From assembly GCF_029016485.1 (NCBI RefSeq), contig NZ_CP092107.1:744001-808000 (forward strand): DNA of 64,000 nt, written 5' to 3'. A model generated the notes under the pieces. It saw only the letters and a list, made by a program, of their open reading frames with translations. It was not told the origin of the DNA and searched no databases. Shown one piece after another: positions 43,938 through 53,172 of this stretch. The translations under genes and the position numbers were made by a program. This DNA comes from Vibrio sp. JC009. GTDB lineage: Bacteria > Pseudomonadota > Gammaproteobacteria > Enterobacterales > Vibrionaceae. Numbering within the stretch: the stretch's first letter is position 1; each line of letters starts with the position of its first letter.

Positions 43938-45230
43938 ATGGTTTCTCCTATTTTCGTTCTCTACTTTATGGCATTCCTGCTTCTTGGTGTGCCTGTACTA
44001 TTCGCACTGGGCCTGGCTCCGATCATTACCTTCTTCCAGAATGATCAAGTGCTGTTTATCAACATGCTATACCAGCGTCTGTACTCTGGTCTGGACAACT
44101 TCCTGCTACTGGCTCTGCCATTCTTTATGCTGGCAGGTGAAGCGATGTCAAGCGGTGGTATCACACCTCGTATTATCGCCTTTGCACAGGCACGCGTTCA
44201 GCACCTTCGTGGTGGTCTGGGTCACGTGGTAATCCTGACGTCTACTCTGTTCGGTGCACTGACAGGTTCTGCGGTAGCGGCAACTTCAGCTATCGGTAAC
44301 ATGCTGTTGCCTGAGATGAAGAAGTACAAGTACGACACAAGTTACTCTGCGGCACTGACAGCGGCTGCGACTATCATAGGTAACATCATTCCGCCATCTG
44401 GTCTGATGCTGCTATACGCATTCGTAATGAACACCTCGGTTGCAGCGATGTTTATCGCAGGTATCGTACCTGGTCTTATTTTCTGCCTGGGTCTGATGCT
44501 GGTTAACCGTATACAAATTCGTAAATACCCTGATGTTCAGCCTCTGCCTCGCGCAAATAAGCTGGAGCGACGTCAAAGCCTTAAGCTGGCGATTCTGCCA
44601 CTGCTTACTCCGGTTATCATCCTGGGTGGTATCTACGGCGGTATCTTTACTCCGACAGAAGCGGCAGCGGTTGCCGTTGCTTACGCAATCTTCCTGTCTG
44701 TATATGTGATTAAAGTAACTAACCTGAAAGCAACCTACGTACTCTTTACTAAGGTAGCAGTCAACGCCGCAGCGGTACTTATCATTGTTGCAGCAGCAAG
44801 TGGCTTTGCTTCGGCAATCAGCTTCTCAGGCATCTCGAACATGGTGAACGACTTCTTCGCTGGAATCACTAATGATCCACTGATGCTGTTCTTTATCATC
44901 AACGTGTTCTTATTCATTGTTGGCATGTTCCTGGATGCGGGTCCTGCAATCCTGATCTTCGCTCCAATTATCGCGCCAATTATGATTAACGCAGGCGTCG
45001 ACCCGGTTCACTTCGGTGTGATCATGTGTATCAACCTGTCAATCGGTCTGGCGACACCACCAATGGGGCTGGTACTGTTCGTGGCATCAGGCGTATCCGG
45101 TATGCCGCTACAAAAAATTTCGAAGGCGATCATTCCATTCATCATTATTGAATTCCTGATCATCTTCTTAATATCGTTCTTCCCTGATTTGGTTATTGGT
45201 CTGCCTAAAGCACTAGGCGTAATGCAATAA
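43938..45230 (+). CDS. TRAP transporter large permease (DctM type)
   Basis: 430 aa, about twelve membrane helices. PFFMLAGEAMSSGGIT, GSAVAATSAIGNMLLPEM and IIGNIIPPSGLMLLYAF are typical DctM blocks; GVIMCINLSIGLATPPMGLVLFVASG lies near the C-terminus. Drives secondary, sodium-coupled uptake using the binding protein encoded next. Starts 10 bases after the small subunit stop. Confidence 0.93.
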   Translation: MVSPIFVLYFMAFLLLGVPVLFALGLAPIITFFQNDQVLFINMLYQRLYSGLDNFLLLALPFFMLAGEAMSSGGITPRIIAFAQARVQHLRGGLGHVVILTSTLFGALTGSAVAATSAIGNMLLPEMKKYKYDTSYSAALTAAATIIGNIIPPSGLMLLYAFVMNTSVAAMFIAGIVPGLIFCLGLMLVNRIQIRKYPDVQPLPRANKLERRQSLKLAILPLLTPVIILGGIYGGIFTPTEAAAVAVAYAIFLSVYVIKVTNLKATYVLFTKVAVNAAAVLIIVAAASGFASAISFSGISNMVNDFFAGITNDPLMLFFIINVFLFIVGMFLDAGPAILIFAPIIAPIMINAGVDPVHFGVIMCINLSIGLATPPMGLVLFVASGVSGMPLQKISKAIIPFIIIEFLIIFLISFFPDLVIGLPKALGVMQ

Positions 45231-45282
45231 TCAATTGAAATAAATCGTGAAACTTAAAACAAGATCCTATAAGGAACATAAC

Positions 45283-46332
45283 ATGAAAAAAACACTACTT
45301 GGATTAGCTACAACAGCAATTTTAGCTTCTGGCGCTGCAAACGCTGCTGACTTTAAACTGACTGTGCCACACGTATCTAATCTGGAAAGCTACAACCACC
45401 AGTCTCTACTAGTATTCAAGAACTACGTTGAATCTCGTTCAAACGGTGCGATTGAAGTAGATATCTACCCATCTGGTCAGCTATGTAGCAATGCTAAAGA
45501 GTGTCTTGCTGGTATTCAGGCTGGTATGTTCGACTACTTCCAGACGACTATCGCTGAGCTGGCTAACTACTGGCAGCCAATCGGTGCATTCGACCTGCCA
45601 TACGTACTGCCAAATGACCGTGTTGCAGAGTGTGTATACGACAATGAAGAGTTCCTGGGTGATGTACGTGAGAACATTCTTAAGAAAGCACCTAACTCAC
45701 GTCTGATGATGGTATCTAACTCTGGTGGCTGGCGTAACATTGCAACGACTAAGAAGCAGGTTAAAGCTCCTGGTGACGTTGAAGGTCTGAAACTACGTAC
45801 TGTACCTGCTAAAATCCAGCAGGAACTGGTTAAGCAGCTAGGCGGTTCTCCAACTCCTATCTCATGGCCTGAAGTATACACAGCGCTATCAACTGGTGTT
45901 GTAGATGGTACTAAGAACGGTATCGTTGATATCGTACAGAACAAGTTCCATGAGTCTCTGGACTACATCGTACTTGATGGTCACGCATACATGGGTGGTG
46001 CATGGGTATTCAACAACATGAAGTTCAAGTCAATGCCTGACGAACTGAAGCAAGTTGTTGTAGACGGTATCGATGCTCAGAACCAGTACCTGCGTTCTTA
46101 TCCTAAGCACCGTGAGTACACAGCTTACGAAGAGTTTAAGAAAGCTAACGGTAAGATCTACAACCCAACAGCGGCTGAAAAAGCTGAATTCCAGAAAGCT
46201 GCAGCGCCAGTACGTGACTACTTCCTGGCTAACTCTGGTTCAACTGGTAAAGAGTGGCTTGACCGCTTCCAGAACGAAATCAAGACTTGTGAAGCTAAAA
46301 TTGACGCTGACTACAAAGTACAGTTCAAGTAA
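45283..46332 (+). CDS. TRAP transporter substrate-binding protein (DctP type)
   Basis: 349 aa with a signal peptide (LLGLATTAILASGAANA). DctP-family blocks: GAIEVDIYPSGQLCSNAKECLAG, GLKLRTVPAKIQQELVKQLG with the family Arg, and WPEVYTALSTGVVDGTKNG. Binds the ligand in the periplasm; from context SQ or sulfoquinovosyl glycerol, unproven. AAGGAACATAAC precedes the ATG. Codon usage is strongly biased, fitting high expression. Confidence 0.9.
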   Translation: MKKTLLGLATTAILASGAANAADFKLTVPHVSNLESYNHQSLLVFKNYVESRSNGAIEVDIYPSGQLCSNAKECLAGIQAGMFDYFQTTIAELANYWQPIGAFDLPYVLPNDRVAECVYDNEEFLGDVRENILKKAPNSRLMMVSNSGGWRNIATTKKQVKAPGDVEGLKLRTVPAKIQQELVKQLGGSPTPISWPEVYTALSTGVVDGTKNGIVDIVQNKFHESLDYIVLDGHAYMGGAWVFNNMKFKSMPDELKQVVVDGIDAQNQYLRSYPKHREYTAYEEFKKANGKIYNPTAAEKAEFQKAAAPVRDYFLANSGSTGKEWLDRFQNEIKTCEAKIDADYKVQFK

Positions 46333-46400
46333 TAGGCTAACAAGCTAAGCTCCTCCCCTTTTTGGGGAGGCTGCCCACCTTATCCCAGGCAGGCAGCAAC

Positions 46401-46500
46401 CTCGTTCCCACGCTCTGCGTGGGAATGCATACGGGGTGAACAAACCGGTAAATATGCAGTATACAAAATGCCTCATTACCACGCGGAGCGTGGGAACGAG
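46401..46500. repeat. Palindromic repeat family A, short copy
   Basis: 100 bp with hairpin ends CTCGTTCCCACGCTCTGCGT and CCACGCGGAGCGTGGGAACG. Just upstream, CTCCTCCCCTTTTTGGGGAG (46348-46367) is another hairpin that could end TRAP transcription. Confidence 0.6.
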
Positions 46501-46587
46501 TTTTTTTTAACTAAACAAACTGAATTAATTTATTTGTAGTTTTTTAATTTAAATAGAAATTAAAAATAAGCTAATTCAAAAATATAT

Positions 46588-46626
46588 ATTCTCTGAAAAT
46601 ATAAGTCTTATTAATTTTCTGAGAAT
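46588..46626 (+). promoter_or_regulatory. Inverted repeat in the yihQ promoter region
   Basis: ATTCTCTGAAAAT and ATTTTCTGAGAAT form a 13-bp inverted repeat with one mismatch, 13 bases apart, in an otherwise AT-rich leader 31 bases before yihQ. It is unlike the other island operators. Confidence 0.4.
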
Positions 46627-46656
46627 ATAGTCCCCTATATAACTGGAGTTATTTCG

Positions 46657-48663
46657 ATGAACGTATCTTATGACAACAATTCATTGACTATTAAACATAA
46701 AGAAAGAATTGTATTTACACATACTGAAGAAAACCCGGCACTATTTTTAGGTGTTGGTGATGCAAACTACGATATGTATCGTGGTAACTTCAAAATTACT
46801 GATTACGTAACAGAACGTCTGCCAATGCGTAAGTTCTCTGTTGAAGAAGTTGACGGTAAAACTGTTGTTACTTTCAAGTTCGACGGCGAGCCTGCAATTG
46901 CAATGGCAGTGAGCGAAACAGCTGAAGGCCGTCTGAAGGCAGAATTCGACGCGATTGATAAGAAATTCAACCGTTTCTGGATGCGCATTACAGCAACAGA
47001 AGAAGAGAAAGTATACGGCTGTGGTGAACAGCTGACTTACTTCAACCTGCGTGGCAAAAACTTCCCGCTATGGTCTTCTGAACCAGGTGTTGGCCGTAAC
47101 AAGAACAGCTATGTGACCTTCCTTGCGGACACTAAAGACAAAGCAGGCGGTGACTACTACAACACCAACTACCCTCAGCCAACTTTCGTTTCTGACAAGA
47201 AGTACTTCTGTCACCTTGAAACTACAGCGTACGCTGACTTCGATTTCACCAACGCTGATTTCCACGAGCTACAGGCATGGAACATTCCTGAATACCTGCT
47301 TCTTGACGCAGAAGAGTCTTTCCCTGCGCTGGTTAAGAACATCACTGACGTATTTGGCCGTCAGCCAGAACTTCCGGACTGGGTTCTGAACGGTGTGATC
47401 TTGGGTATCCAGGGCGGTACTGAAATCACTATCGACAAAGTAAACCGCGCGAAAGAAGCTGGCGTTGAGGTTGCAGGTGCATGGTGTCAGGACTGGCAGG
47501 GCATCAAGATGACTTCATTCGGTAAGCGTCTTCAGTGGGACTGGCAGTGGAACAAAGAGCTGTACCCTGGCCTTGATACTAAGATCCATGAACTGAAAGA
47601 AGAAGGCGTTCGCTTCCTGGGTTACATCAACCCATACGTACTGGAAGATTTCCCTCTGTACAAAGAAGCAGAAGCACAAGGCTTCCTGGCAACCAAAGAA
47701 GACGGCTCTAAGTACGTTGTAGACTTTGGTGAGTTCTACTGTGGTGTGGTTGACTTCACGAACCCGGATGCGTGCGAATGGTACAAAGGCGTTATTAAGA
47801 AGAACATGATCGAATTCGGCCTTGACGGCTGGATGGGTGACTTCGGTGAATACCTGCCAACAGACTGTTCACTAAGCAACGGTGTTAGCGCTGAAATCGA
47901 ACACAACAAATGGCCTTACCGCTGGGCGAAAGTACAGCACGAAGCAATTGAAGAAGCGGGTAAGACTGACGACATTCTATTCTTTATGCGCGCCGGCGGC
48001 ACAGGCATCCAGGGATACTGTCATACGTTATGGGGAGGCGACCAACTGGTAGACTGGTGCATCGATGACGGTCTGGCTTCTGTTATTCCGGCTGCGCTTT
48101 CTTCCGGCCTGATGGGTAACGGTATCCACCACTCTGATATCGGTGGTTACACAACTCTGCACGGCTGCAAGCGTGAAAAAGAACTGTTCCAGCGCTGGGC
48201 TGAAATGGCGGCATTTACGCCTATCATGCGTAGCCACGAAGGTAACCGTCCTGGCGACAACCACCAGTTCGACACAGACGATGAGACTCTAGCGCATCTG
48301 GCTCGTATGACTAAGATCTTTAAGCATCTTAAGCCATACATCAAAGCAGCTGTAAAAGAGAACTCAGAAGTGGGTATGCCGGTTCAGCGTCCTCTGTTTA
48401 TGCACTACGAGGACGACACTGAAGCATACGAAATCAAGTTCCAGTACCTGTTTGGCCGCGACATCATGGTTGCACCTGTATACAACAAAGGTCAGGAAGT
48501 TCAGAAGCTGTATCTTCCAGAGGATGAGTGGGTACACGTATGGACTGGCGAAACCTTCACTGGCGGTTGGATAGAAGTTGACGCACCTGTTGGTAAACCA
48601 GCGGTATTCTACCGTAAAGCTTCAGAGCAGGTTGAACTTCTGAGCAAGATCGGCGAATTCTAA
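46657..48663 (+). CDS. yihQ: Sulfoquinovosidase (GH31, YihQ type)
   Basis: 668 aa, GH31 retaining alpha-glycosidase releasing SQ from sulfoquinovosyl glycerol. Catalytic nucleophile D395 is in GDFGEYLP and acid/base D462 in GGDQLVDW. The sulfonate-binding residues known from E. coli YihQ (R301, W304, Y508) are at R291, W294 and Y498, each offset by ten exactly as the catalytic pair, so SQ specificity is well supported. No signal peptide; acts in the cytoplasm, implying that the glycoside itself is imported. It has its own promoter region and a terminator. Confidence 0.96.
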   Translation: MNVSYDNNSLTIKHKERIVFTHTEENPALFLGVGDANYDMYRGNFKITDYVTERLPMRKFSVEEVDGKTVVTFKFDGEPAIAMAVSETAEGRLKAEFDAIDKKFNRFWMRITATEEEKVYGCGEQLTYFNLRGKNFPLWSSEPGVGRNKNSYVTFLADTKDKAGGDYYNTNYPQPTFVSDKKYFCHLETTAYADFDFTNADFHELQAWNIPEYLLLDAEESFPALVKNITDVFGRQPELPDWVLNGVILGIQGGTEITIDKVNRAKEAGVEVAGAWCQDWQGIKMTSFGKRLQWDWQWNKELYPGLDTKIHELKEEGVRFLGYINPYVLEDFPLYKEAEAQGFLATKEDGSKYVVDFGEFYCGVVDFTNPDACEWYKGVIKKNMIEFGLDGWMGDFGEYLPTDCSLSNGVSAEIEHNKWPYRWAKVQHEAIEEAGKTDDILFFMRAGGTGIQGYCHTLWGGDQLVDWCIDDGLASVIPAALSSGLMGNGIHHSDIGGYTTLHGCKREKELFQRWAEMAAFTPIMRSHEGNRPGDNHQFDTDDETLAHLARMTKIFKHLKPYIKAAVKENSEVGMPVQRPLFMHYEDDTEAYEIKFQYLFGRDIMVAPVYNKGQEVQKLYLPEDEWVHVWTGETFTGGWIEVDAPVGKPAVFYRKASEQVELLSKIGEF

Positions 48664-48691
48664 TAAACATAATTCATGTTATGCTTACCCT

Positions 48692-48718
48692 GGCCCTCAT
48701 TATGAGGGCCTTTTTTTT
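48692..48718 (+). terminator. Terminator after yihQ
   Basis: GGCCCTCA / TGAGGGCC stem, 3-base loop, eight T. Confidence 0.9.
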
Positions 48719-48837
48719 GCCTAAATAATAAGGAACCTGCATTTATCAACACAAATAATCGAAAAAACATATAAGTTAAAGTAAGGTTAAACTAGTTGAA
48801 TATTCATTATAGAACTAAAAAACGTCAGGAAGACCAG

Positions 48838-50121
48838 ATGGAAACACAGGGTAATATTGAAATTGACCTTCGGCACGCTCTCTTAATGATTGCCAGAGCA
48901 CTGGATTATGTGGGAATCGATGATATCAATCACAGCCACCGGGTGGCTTATATGGCGTATGAGTGCGCAAAGCGCTTGGGCTGGGAAGAGTCTAAGGCCA
49001 AATTTGCCTACTACACCGGACTGGTGCACGATAGCGGTGTCTCTTCTACCGATGAGCATTCCCAGTTAGTCTGGCATCTGGAGCCGGAAGGCGTCAGAGA
49101 GCACTGTGTCCGGGGGCACGAAGAACTAAAAAACTGCCCGCTTCTTGAGAAATTCGCTGTTCCTGTTCTCTACCATCACACTCAGTGGCAAGAGCTTCTT
49201 GAAGCTGACATCTCCGACTATGACCGTGATATTTCCGCCATCGTCTATCTGGCTGACCGGCTCGACTTCCTGAGAAACTACCTGACACAAAGCATTCATC
49301 ACGAAGCCGTTACCCTGCATGCAGAGATCATCTCAGAGCATCTGAATAAACAGTCCGGCACCATGTTTGAGCCCGGAATGGTAGACGCTATGTGCGAACT
49401 GGTAACCATGGAAGGCTTCTGGTACAACATGGATCCGTCTTATATAGAACTTCTGGCTGTTGCTGAAGAGTCAGATCAGGACTACTGCCATAACCTGCCA
49501 ATCAGTGAAGTGATACAGCTGGCTAAATTTATCGCCCGCATTGTGGATGCAAAAAGCACCTTTACCTATCAACACTCAGAAAAGGTCGCCCTGCTGGCAA
49601 CAATGGTGGCGGAAGAGATGGGACTCAGCAAGCAAAAGATAGACCTGATTTACGTTGCCGGACTGATGCACGATATCGGAAAGCTTCGCACACCAGATAA
49701 CATTCTGCATAAAGAATCTGAGCTGACTAAAGAGGAGTTCACCCGTATCCGGCGTCACACTGTTGATACTGAATACACGCTGCGCAGCTTTTTCCATAGT
49801 TCGGATGTCAGCGTATGGGCGGCAAACCATCACGAGCGTCTGGATGGTTCCGGCTATCCGTACCATAAAACCGCAGAGCAACTGGATCTGCCTTCACGCA
49901 TTATCGCCGTTGCTGACATTTTCCAGGCACTTTCACAGGAGCGCCCTTACCGTCAGCGCCGCTATACCTCTGACGAAATCATTGACAAGCTGACTCCGCT
50001 GGCAGAAAACGACAAAATTGACACAGATGTGCTGGGGGTAATTAAAAAGGATCCGCAAAAGTACTATCAAGCCTCAGTTATGGATCCGGAAACACCGGTA
50101 CCCGGTTATTGCGACTCCTGA
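48838..50121 (+). CDS. Tandem HD / HD-GYP protein, probable c-di-GMP phosphodiesterase
   Basis: 427 aa, no membrane helix. Residues ~10-200 form a first HD domain (HSHRVAYMAYECAKRLG, GLVHDSG). Residues ~240-400 form a canonical HD-GYP domain: HSEKVALLATMVAEEMG, LMHDIGKLRTPDNIL, ANHHERLDGSGYPY. The GYP triad and metal ligands are intact, so c-di-GMP hydrolysis is likely. ATG 48838 follows AGGAAGACCAG. A diguanylate cyclase starts 10 bases downstream, making a make/break pair in the middle of the SQ island. Confidence 0.88.
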   Translation: METQGNIEIDLRHALLMIARALDYVGIDDINHSHRVAYMAYECAKRLGWEESKAKFAYYTGLVHDSGVSSTDEHSQLVWHLEPEGVREHCVRGHEELKNCPLLEKFAVPVLYHHTQWQELLEADISDYDRDISAIVYLADRLDFLRNYLTQSIHHEAVTLHAEIISEHLNKQSGTMFEPGMVDAMCELVTMEGFWYNMDPSYIELLAVAEESDQDYCHNLPISEVIQLAKFIARIVDAKSTFTYQHSEKVALLATMVAEEMGLSKQKIDLIYVAGLMHDIGKLRTPDNILHKESELTKEEFTRIRRHTVDTEYTLRSFFHSSDVSVWAANHHERLDGSGYPYHKTAEQLDLPSRIIAVADIFQALSQERPYRQRRYTSDEIIDKLTPLAENDKIDTDVLGVIKKDPQKYYQASVMDPETPVPGYCDS

Positions 50122-50131
50122 GTGATTGAAT

Positions 50132-52051
50132 ATGCTTAGTCTTAAGAACCACAAAGGAATCCTTTTAGTACTTATCTCATTCAGTGCGTTGGTCATTCTT
50201 ACCAATGTCCTGACACAGTCGGTTATTTTCTCAGGGCAAACTGAAGATGTCGCTCTGACAAACGCGGTAAAAAAGACTAAAGAGCGGGAAGGAGTCATCA
50301 GAACCTTTCTTACCCGCGCTGAAAACACCATTGATGGATTAAGAAAAAGTGACGCCTTTAACCTTTTTCTCATCGCTCCATCATCGAAAGTAAACTTTGA
50401 AACCACAGCACTGAATATCGCCAGAACCCATCAGGAAATAATGAATATTCGTTTTCTGGATCCTTTTGGTATGGAAACAGTGCGGGTTTCACGAAATAAG
50501 CCAGAAGACGAGCCTGAAGTATCGCTGCTGCCTCAGTTGCAAAATAAGTCTCACCGATACTACTTTCAGAAGGCAGTCAACTTCCCGGCTAACCAAACAT
50601 GGTTTTCAAAACTTGACCTCAATGTCGAACACAAACAGGTTGAAACACCATACAAAGCGACGTTACGGGCAGTGATGCCTGTTACTCATGAGGATGAGTT
50701 TAAAGGGATACTGGTCATAAACTATTTTATGAAGCCCCTGTTTGACGCGCTTTTCGCCGTTCCCTTATACCACATGATACTAGCCGATGAAGATGGCGAG
50801 ATACTGATTCATTACGACAAAAACCGTAACTGGAGCCGTTATCAAGACTTACCGGGTCTGGAAGCGGATATCCCGGAAGTTACCACGGCTTTGCAAAATG
50901 AAACCTACAGGGGCACCGGCTACTTTTCAAGAAAGCTGGAGCTGCCTGTAGATAATCAACTGTTGCTGGTTCTGTCGCTAAACAAAAAATATCTCGCCTT
51001 TCAGGAGAAGCTGTTTAGAAAAAATCTGACTTATAGTGCCATTACCACGCTTATTATTACTTCAGTATTCGGCTTCTTTTTAGCCAGTTTGTTTAAACGG
51101 TTTTCAACCGAATATAAGACCAAAGAAAAAAATGTTGCTGAACTGTCGGAATTAAACCAGAAAATAAACAGCTTACTGGAAAAGAATAAAGCTTATATGG
51201 ATATGGCCAGTGACGGCATTCATATAATGGATCATAGCGGAAATATTGTTACCTTTAGCCACTCTTTCTCAAGCATGCTGGGTTATTCGGAAGAGGAAAT
51301 ATTAAAACTGAACGTCCGGGACTGGGACAGCCAGTTATTAGATGGTCTGCAATTGGATATTCTGAATAATATAACAACTGAACCTCTGAAATTTGAAACC
51401 CGGCACAAACGAAAAGATGGGTCATTTATTGATGTAGAAATCAATGCCAAGTGGATTTCGGTTTCGGGAGTGCACTACTTATATGCCTCTTCACGCGATA
51501 TCACCGAGCGCAAGCAGATGGAGACAGAGCTGCATAAGCTGGCAACGACGGACTTCCTTACTCAGTTGCCAACACGCAGAATATTTGATGACAGGCTGTC
51601 GGAAGAGCTGGAGCGCTTTCATCGCGATGAAAAACAGCATATCTCTGTTGTGCTGCTGGATGTTGATCACTTTAAGACAATTAACGATACCCACGGACAC
51701 TCTGTGGGCGATAATGCGCTAAAACATATCGCCAATACCGTCAGTCACGGTGTTCGCAAGATAGACCTGGTTTCACGCTTTGGTGGCGATGAGTTTGGAC
51801 TGATACTGGTCGGAGCCAGTGAAGAAGCGGCGTTCAGTTATCTGGATCGCATACGCAGCAATATTGAAAAATCGCCACTGGTACTGGAAAGCGAAATTGT
51901 CCCGCTTTCGGTCAGCTTTGGAGTAACAGAAGTTCAGCACGATGATACCGATACCTTAACGATTCTGAACCGTGCCGATCAGGCGCTTTACTGCGCTAAG
52001 AAACACGGCAGAAACCGGGTTGAAACCTTTAAAGGTATGAATCAGTGTTGA
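50132..52051 (+). CDS. Membrane sensor PAS-GGDEF diguanylate cyclase
   Basis: About 639 aa. An N-terminal helix (~8-30) and a second near 290-310 enclose a periplasmic Cache-like sensor. Then comes a PAS domain (~345-455: MASDGIHIMDHSGNIVTF, YLYASSRDITERKQME), then GGDEF with DVDHFKTINDTHGHSVGD and intact RFGGDEF. An RKID I-site lies five residues upstream of the signature. Start ATG 50132 with GAGTGA ahead; TTG 50126 is possible. Pairs with the upstream HD-GYP gene. Confidence 0.9.
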   Translation: MLSLKNHKGILLVLISFSALVILTNVLTQSVIFSGQTEDVALTNAVKKTKEREGVIRTFLTRAENTIDGLRKSDAFNLFLIAPSSKVNFETTALNIARTHQEIMNIRFLDPFGMETVRVSRNKPEDEPEVSLLPQLQNKSHRYYFQKAVNFPANQTWFSKLDLNVEHKQVETPYKATLRAVMPVTHEDEFKGILVINYFMKPLFDALFAVPLYHMILADEDGEILIHYDKNRNWSRYQDLPGLEADIPEVTTALQNETYRGTGYFSRKLELPVDNQLLLVLSLNKKYLAFQEKLFRKNLTYSAITTLIITSVFGFFLASLFKRFSTEYKTKEKNVAELSELNQKINSLLEKNKAYMDMASDGIHIMDHSGNIVTFSHSFSSMLGYSEEEILKLNVRDWDSQLLDGLQLDILNNITTEPLKFETRHKRKDGSFIDVEINAKWISVSGVHYLYASSRDITERKQMETELHKLATTDFLTQLPTRRIFDDRLSEELERFHRDEKQHISVVLLDVDHFKTINDTHGHSVGDNALKHIANTVSHGVRKIDLVSRFGGDEFGLILVGASEEAAFSYLDRIRSNIEKSPLVLESEIVPLSVSFGVTEVQHDDTDTLTILNRADQALYCAKKHGRNRVETFKGMNQC

Positions 52052-52070
52052 CCTAACTCAACCTGTAAAA

Positions 52071-52095
52071 ACGGCACCCGATGGGTGCCGTTTTG
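52071..52095. terminator. Bidirectional terminator
   Basis: ACGGCACCC / GGGTGCCGT 9-bp stem, 3-base loop, T run on the plus side and A run on the other. Serves the cyclase and the convergent sulfite exporter gene. Confidence 0.85.
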
Positions 52096-52126
52096 CTAAC
52101 TAAGCTATGATTTATTACAAAATCAA

Positions 52127-52867
52127 TCAGAAATGGACATTTTTGTACACCAGCGCACAACCAACGAACAGTAGGAAAACGTGCACCAGGTGGTGATAGT
52201 TGATCTTATACTTGTGCAGCAGGCTGTATGACAGCATGCCACCAGCGATACCCACAGCAAAGGCTGGCAGAGAATTTACCACATGAGAAATCACCTCATC
52301 CGTAATCAGTCCTTCACTGTAAAAGCTGACGTTGGCACCGATCATCTGCAGCATGAAAAAGAAAGTTAATGTTGCTTTCACCTGGTCCGCAGTCCATGGC
52401 TGCATTGAAGTATATGCGATTACCGGTGGACCTGACTCACCAACACTTGCCCCAAGCACACCTGACGTAAATCCGGCACCAATGGTCACAGGAATGGAAG
52501 TTTTCTCAAATACCGGCTTAGATGAGCGGAATGAGTGCAGGCTTGAAACAATAAGCACAATACCCATGGTAAGCAGGATGTACTGGGCAGGCATGGTCGC
52601 CAGCAGCTTAGCTCCGACAAACGAAGCAGGAACCGAACCGGCAAAAAGAATCAGGCCAACTTTATGCTGAATAGCATGGCGCATTTTCCAGGCGATAGGA
52701 AGCGTTACCAGCCAGCCGATGATACCGGCAATGGGAACGGCGGTCTGTGCGCCTACCACAAGTGAAAGCAGCGGTACTGATACCATTGCTGAGCCAAATC
52801 CGGTCAGGCCTTGGGTAAAGCCGGCCAGGGCTATGATCAAAGAAACAATTATTACTGTGGTATCCAT
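52127..52867 (-). CDS. TauE/SafE-family exporter, probable sulfite exporter
   Basis: 246 aa, about eight hydrophobic helices. LIIALAGFTQGLTGFGSAMVSVPLL and the internal repeat GAGFTSGVLGASVGESGPPVIAY are the two TauE/SafE signatures. Members export sulfite and sulfonates or import anions. Divergent from the glycyl-radical lyase whose reaction releases sulfite, so sulfite efflux is the natural reading. ATG 52867 with AGGACAT is preferred; the open frame runs to 53026 over the operator region. Confidence 0.88.
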   Translation of the reverse strand: MDTTVIIVSLIIALAGFTQGLTGFGSAMVSVPLLSLVVGAQTAVPIAGIIGWLVTLPIAWKMRHAIQHKVGLILFAGSVPASFVGAKLLATMPAQYILLTMGIVLIVSSLHSFRSSKPVFEKTSIPVTIGAGFTSGVLGASVGESGPPVIAYTSMQPWTADQVKATLTFFFMLQMIGANVSFYSEGLITDEVISHVVNSLPAFAVGIAGGMLSYSLLHKYKINYHHLVHVFLLFVGCALVYKNVHF

Positions 52868-52945
52868 ATGTCCTGTTACTGAGCTTAAGAAATTTGTGGA
52901 TATTATAGGCGCAACAAAACTAATTACCATTACTTTTGTCACATT

Positions 52946-52972
52946 ATGTTGTTTTATGTCCATTTGGTTTCG
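52946..52972 (+). promoter_or_regulatory. Candidate SQ-regulon operator, exporter side
   Basis: ATGTTGTTTTATGTCCATTT followed by GGTTTCG; 24 of 27 positions agree with the site at 38174-38200. Confidence 0.55.
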
Positions 52973-53060
52973 CGATGTGATATTAATCGCAGACAAATTG
53001 CGACCTATTAAGTATAATCCGTTCATATAGTCAGCAGTTTTCTGTTGCCTGATGGCTATA

Positions 53061-53082
53061 ACGTTGTTTTATGTACATAAAA
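53061..53082 (+). promoter_or_regulatory. Candidate SQ-regulon operator, lyase side
   Basis: ACGTTGTTTTATGTACATAA; it shares GTTGTTTTATGTNCAT with the two other sites and contains the palindrome TTTTATGTACATAAAA. About 90 bases before the lyase start. Confidence 0.5.
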
Positions 53083-53172
53083 TAATGGTCAAAATGCCAA
53101 TGCTCATTTTTAACCGGAATGAGTATTGGCATTTTGATGATTTTTCAGCTTTTAAATTTCAAGAGGTAGACA

